The notes beneath the pieces were generated by a model, which worked only from the letters and a program-made list of their open reading frames with translations, made no database searches and had not been told where the DNA came from. Shown here in pieces: positions 59,245-64,000 of a DNA stretch of 64,000 nucleotides. The stretch comes from Owenia fusiformis. Taxonomy: Eukaryota; Annelida; Polychaeta; Sabellida; Oweniidae. The stretch is from assembly GCA_903813345.2 (NCBI GenBank), contig CAIIXF020000005.1:34041375-34105374 (forward strand), written 5' to 3'. How positions within the stretch are numbered: position 1 is the stretch's first letter; each line of letters starts with the position of its first letter. The translations under genes were made by a program, and so were the position numbers.

Positions 59245-62085
59245 CCTTATTCGGTTGGTCACATGCTCCAGTTCTGTCACCAACTTTACAAACGGCAGCC
59301 TGACAATGGAGGTAGATACGCTTGATATCTCCAGTGAACTGAAAGGCCAGGAATCCAAATTTGTATTGAGTTCCAGATGATCGAACAGTAAACACAGTAC
59401 TATCTTTGAAACATCTGAAAATCAAAATAACAATTATGAAACTATACTCAGTTCCAGATGATCAAATTTCAAAACAAAATGTATTGAATAGTTAAGTATT
59501 TTTTTCTTTCAGCATTTTTGATATTTGACTTAGCTGGCTTGATATGATTCCTTTGATTATTCGTGAACTTTGGTAGCTATATTTTTCGAATGATTTTTTT
59601 GATTTTCTCATTACCTTTTCTCGATAAGGGAGTATGTGTTGATAGCATTCTTTCTGTCACTGCTAGGAGACGCAAAACAATTCTGGACTCCCATTTTCAA
59701 ACCAGAATTGTCAGCATCTGTCATTCGCACATCAGCATATACTCTCTCAGTTGTGGCAACCTAAAACAGTTGAAATAAAAATGTATAATGACTTCTGAGC
59801 ATTTTTTCTATAAGTCCTTGTTAATAATTTAAATGATATTTCACTATCAGAAGTAATAGCACACAGAGAAGTATGGGTTTTACTATTGTAATCTAAAGCT
59901 ATTTTAGTATACCTTTGTGTGCGTTAGACACAAATAGATAATTAACTAAAAAAGGTAAGGTCAAGAATCTGCTTCTCACCATATAATTTGGTAATATAGG
60001 AAACGATTTGACATTTCTGGGCATTATTTTTTCAATTTAGGGCCTATTGGTAAGAAATTGGGCCAACATTTTCAGCCATTCCTCCCTCCTTTTGATTTTC
60101 AGATCAGCCCCTAAACCCCGAGATTATTTAGATAACATAAATTGTGATATAAAATAGATATCTGTACCTCTTTTTCAGGAGAGAGAACCTCTGTGGTGTT
60201 TGCACTGTCATAGAGTTTCAGAGTAAATGTAAACTCTCCCATTTCCTCATCTTTGTAGGAGACTCTCCTGAAGAACCCAAGATGAATAAGGAATTGACAT
60301 TTCAGTCAAATAAAATTTTAAAGGGGCAATTAATATTTCTGCCCCTCCCATTCAAAATGTTTTTAACTTGGCAGAATTAAGCTTTTAGATTTAAAACATG
60401 GACATGCAACATTTTCACATGTGTTAAAACTTATATTCAAAATATGTTTGCAGTTGAAACAATAAAGCACAGGAATTTCATAAATTTTTGGTCAAAATGA
60501 ACAAAATATGTGTGGATAAATTGTTAAGGTAAACACAATCATGCTTTTCGTAATGTATTACTTCACTGTTAGGAAGATGTTTCCTTTTATAAAATCCATT
60601 CATGTGAATGCTATCTTACCCTCTAGTGGCAACAAATTTAGCTGGTTCAATTTCAGCCAATCTGTCATATTTACACATAACAGCCAAGGCAAACTGACTC
60701 TTTCTGATGATGACTCCATTCTTAGCTGGCGCATTACCTCCAATGATTTTTGCTTCATACATTATGCTATCTTGATTTTCCTACAATGGTAACAGTATTA
60801 TCATCAGCATTTTTGTGATATATTTTCTATTTTATAAGAATCACTCACACTTCGATTACTTATTAACTAATCTAGTTTTATAAAGTGTGTTATACAAAAA
60901 ATGATATACCGTCAGAGTAAAGCATTTTGAAAGGGGCATTTCTCCAGCGAAAATTCCAAGACCTCCATTGTAGTCAATCTTACAGTCCCTGTTGCCCTCA
61001 ACATGGAGAGGTTCACCAATATTGAGATTTTCTTTTGTGATAATTGAAGAAGGCACTAGGATGTCGATGTTAAGGTCGGCTGAACAATTTACATGGCCTG
61101 CACCAAGGCTTGTAATAGGGGCTGTTCCATGAAATAAATCAAATAGAAAAGCATTTTTATGTTGCAGATTTTTAGTTCTTCCAGTTAACTGCAATTTTAT
61201 TTCATTGTCTATCCGCAAGATTTACACTTAAACTAAGCCTCAGTTATTTATTCAATTTTCACCAACATTAAAGCTGCTTCGACTTACAGTTACACTTTCC
61301 AGGTGTTTGACTTCGCTTCTTAAAAGAGAGCTTCATATATCTATAGCATGTGGTGTACGCGTATTCACATGTAACTCTACTTTATAACTTACCAACAGGT
61401 ATAGTCAAAGAGCTAGCAGTACTATACTCTCGTCTGGTTGGTGTTGGAGCAATCACGGTCGTCCTTGGTTGAAAACTAGAACTTTTTGGAACAGCAATGG
61501 TTGGCAGATGTCGAAAACTGGAACTTCTTGGAAGAGCACTGGTTGTCAGATGTTTATAACTGGAACTTCTTGGAATAGCACTGCTTTTCAGTGGTCGATA
61601 GCTGGAACTTCTTGGAATAGCACTGCTTTTCAGTGGTCGATAACTGGAACTTCTTGGAATAGCACTGCTTTTCAGTGGTCGATAACTGGAACTTCTTGGA
61701 ATAGCGCTGCTTGTTAAACTTCGAGTTGAACTTGGTAGTTGAGTTGTTTGCAGCTGAGTTGTGTGTAGCTGAGTTGTTGGCAGCTGAGTTGTTTGTAGCT
61801 GAGTTGTTGGTAGCTGAGTTGTTTGTAGCTGAGTTGTTGGCAGCTGAGTTGTTGGTAGGTGAGTTGTTTGTAGCTGAGTTGTTGGCAGCTGAGTTGTTGG
61901 CAGCTGAGTTGTTGGTAGGTGAGTTGTTTGTAGCTGAGTTGTTGGCAGCTGAGTTGTTTGTAGCTGAGTTGTTGGCAGCTGAGTTGTTGGTAGGTGAGTT
62001 GTTTGTAGCTGAGTTGTTTGTAGCTGAGTTGTTGGTAGCTGCGTTGTTGGCAATTGAGTTGTCTGTTGAAAATCTTCTGGGTTTG
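59245..62085 (-). CDS. ZP-domain gene B, exons 2-7 (mucin-like repeats and ZP domain)
   Basis: Exons 62085-61393, 61121-60910, 60780-60620, 60267-60168, 59760-59615, 59413-59245. Five of six have exactly the gene A lengths and all phases agree. Exon 2 is expanded to 693 nt against 255 in gene A: about 25 pentapeptide repeats LPTTQ/LQTTQ, then six 14-residue units (PRSSSYRPLKSSAI type). The ZP-N/ZP-C domain keeps the cysteines (VNCSADL, RDCKID, SKCFTL, IYLHCQAAVC, GACDQP). Exon 7 ends in phase 0, matching exon 8 at 38,344, so one gene with a 20.9-kb intron is plausible. The signal-peptide exon was not found up to 64,000. Confidence 0.88.
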
Positions 62086-62422
62086 CTAAAACATGTGTGG
62101 AACATCTGAGCTTGTATTCGCAAATACAACTAACGGCTAGCGGCTACTGGATTAACGCCTGTCGGCTACCGGATCGACTTACTATTTTATGTGTAACTCA
62201 TTTAAATACGAATAGTACCTGCCACTATTCCACCCATATATTCGCGAACACAAGGTTAGTCATCGCGGCTTTTTCACAAGTAAATACACATATCACAATA
62301 TTGTGTATCAGTTGCGAACCACATCAAGGTGAAGTAAAGTTGACTCACTTGGTCAAGCTTGCATATTCTTCACACCCATTTTCTTAAACGTCGTAGCACC
62401 GGAAGTTTACGACGTTATAAGT
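62086..62422. other. Sequence upstream of ZP gene B exon 2
   Basis: Corresponds to intron 1 by position. No match to the gene A signal-peptide exon or its conserved 5' UTR was found. Nothing else recognised. Confidence 0.4.
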
Positions 62423-63003
62423 TTGTAAGTACTCATCTATTTCGACGTTTTGACAGAATATGGTTCTTTCCCTTTCGTAGAAACATTGATCATACCATGC
62501 AGGTATACCTTTTGTATCACTGCGTCCCAACATTTCGTCTGAACACTAGAACTTCTCAAACCTTCAAGAAAGCACGACAATTTCTTGAAAAAAGATAATT
62601 TTTCACGAAAACCATAATACTTTCTACAATTTTAGCCCTATCATCTTGGAACATGATAATAATAACAATACAATTTTATATATCATCCCGACAATCCAGC
62701 TTCCCAAATCAATGAAAAAAATCCGAAAAATTATTTTTTCTTTGAAAGTATACGCCGTTAGGACGTTCATCCATTCATCAAGATCGGCCCTTCAGTGCTT
62801 TCATAGCAACTCTTGTAATGCAATGAATTACTCTTGGGCCAATGATACGTTCATCATGACATAGTTACTTCATTGTTACTTCGTTTTAGACAGTGTTCAG
62901 ACGAAATGTTGATGCGTAGTGATACTAGAGGTATATCTGCTTGGTATGATCAATGCTTCCACGTCAAAACGTCGAAATAAATGAGTAGGCCTACTTACAA
63001 AGC
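62423..63003. mobile_element. Long inverted repeat (foldback element)
   Basis: Arms of about 120-130 nt (62,423-62,553 and 62,882-63,003) are inverted copies. Shared text includes TTTGTAAGTA, TATTTCGACGTTTTGAC, CATTGATCATACCA and CAACATTTCGTCTGAAC. The spacer of about 330 nt has no gene. Target duplication not resolved. Confidence 0.75.
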
Positions 63004-63185
63004 CCCCGCCGAAAATACAACGTATAACGTATTGGTATTTCGGTCTTGCGACACATAAGAGATTTGGTGTGACATGTGTGATTCTTCCTAGAAATTCGAG
63101 AATAATTTGTTCATTCAATGTTAATTTTGTTTTGTAAGTTTGATTTTAATCTGCTCATTGGGTCAAAAACTACAGATTCCCAAGT

Positions 63186-63233
63186 GAGCACCTCTCCTCT
63201 CTTCACCCATTTGAATAGAGAGGAGAGGTGCTC
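63186..63233. repeat. Perfect 16-bp stem hairpin
   Basis: GAGCACCTCTCCTCTC (63,186-63,201) and its exact complement (63,218-63,233) around a 16-nt loop. Flanks show no terminator or RNA-gene features. Confidence 0.7.
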
Positions 63234-63435
63234 CATTGGCGCATGCTTTGTAAGGTACTGTCCTTTCAATGATCTTTGCTTGAGAATATGCTTGAATAAT
63301 TCTTTTTTTTTTATTGAATCAAACATAAATTAATACATTAAACAAGGCAAAGATAAAATATTAAACCACTTTCACACCACCTCCATTCATTCAGACATTC
63401 GCAACAGTCATACCCAGAATTTCCGGTATATATGG

Positions 63436-64000
63436 GGTGTCTCAAAAAATGTACCCAAAAGTATATCAACAGCATAGACAAACCAATCAATATTTTCAGA
63501 CATTTTTTGCATGGTCTTGTAGATAAAAGATGAAAGTTTTTTTCCCCTATAGATAGTTTTTAATTCAGTTTTGCCATTTTGATACTTTAACCCGTTACCT
63601 TTTACACCACATATTCGATGTAACCTCGTATTTCGATGACAGTCTGCGTCCTTACTACTACATTGTTCATCACATTTGATATTTCTGGTGGAATGTTTAG
63701 ATTTCTCTTCGGATGCTGGTCTTAAGTTGTTCTAGGTCTCTTAGCTTGGGTTTAGCATAAAAATGGTCCTTCAAATAGCCTCAGAGAAAAAAGTATGGGC
63801 TGTCAAATATGGTGAATAGGGAGGCCCTCACAATGTCTTATAGCCTCCTTATACAGAGAGGTCAGAGGTTCAAGGAACTGCATTGGTTGGGATTCTAGTG
63901 TAACCTTTGTTGTGTGTATCAATTTGAGACCACTGTGTTTTCATTTGGATATCATTTGGTCTCCAAGCTAGCCTGCCTAACTCTGGAAGGTAACTACTGA
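63436..64000 (-). mobile_element. Second decayed mariner-like element, cut by window edge
   Basis: Terminus GGGGTGTCTCAAAAAATGTA after TATATA at 63,430-63,436. On the minus strand, fragments read PPYSP, then in another frame GYLKDHFYAKPKLRDLEQLK, corresponding to the D(F/Y)FLWGYLK region of mariner transposases. Frameshifts, stops and missing acidic residues show it is dead. The N-terminal half lies beyond 64,000. Confidence 0.7.

Noticed and set aside
61554-62129. Asn/Ser/Ala/Thr-rich ORF on the minus strand and a Leu/Ala/Glu-rich ORF on the plus strand
   Set aside because: Other-frame readings of the 15-bp repeats in ZP gene B exon 2; only the LPTTQ frame keeps phase with the ZP exons.

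Overview
This window is eukaryotic nuclear DNA. It has multi-exon genes with GT/AG introns, non-LTR and DNA-transposon remains, microsatellites and long tandem arrays, at low GC. Intron sizes, the repeat families and a zona pellucida (ZP)-type secreted gene pair suggest a marine invertebrate, most likely a bivalve mollusc. That assignment is inference; no marker gene in the window proves it.

Layout. (1) 1.2-22.25 kb, plus strand: a complete condensin I subunit gene (NCAPG/CAP-G). I assembled 23 coding exons whose phases all agree (3,741 nt, 1,246 aa). Its introns hold several nonautonomous DNA transposons. Intron 21 (7.9 kb) holds a nested antisense four-exon gene for a 201-aa secreted cysteine-rich protein (15.76-17.04 kb). 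(2) 24.2-28.9 kb, minus strand: a complete nine-exon gene (ZP gene A, 484 aa) with signal peptide, Thr/Pro repeats, ZP-N/ZP-C domain, furin site, transmembrane helix and short tail. (3) 29.7-30.6 kb: a broken partial duplicate of the NCAPG 3' end, split by a small Ginger1-like element. (4) 31.9-62.1 kb, minus strand: a paralogous ZP gene B in two blocks. Exons 2-7 lie at 59.2-62.1 kb and exons 8-9 at 32.6-38.3 kb. A 4.8-kb LINE sits in intron 8, and a ~17-kb repeat array (40.9-57.95 kb) sits in intron 7. A 5.55-kb CACTA-like transposon is inserted in that array. (5) 62.1-64 kb: inverted repeats and the start of a decayed mariner transposase.

How the parts relate. NCAPG is a housekeeping chromosome-condensation gene. 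The two ZP genes are tandem paralogues with near-identical exon structure, but their mucin-like repeat regions and exon 8 have diverged strongly. A third ZP remnant (promoter plus signal-peptide exon) lies antisense in NCAPG intron 19, so the locus has duplicated repeatedly. Much of the rest is transposon-derived. In two cases the window contains the matching empty target site, so the target-site behaviour of those elements can be read directly.

The strongest leads are: the Ginger1-like MITE with its CCGG duplication and paralogous empty site; the Spy-like element that leaves no target duplication at AAA|TTT; the 2A-like peptide in the LINE; the nested cysteine-rich gene; the split ZP gene; and the Helentron-like higher-order array.
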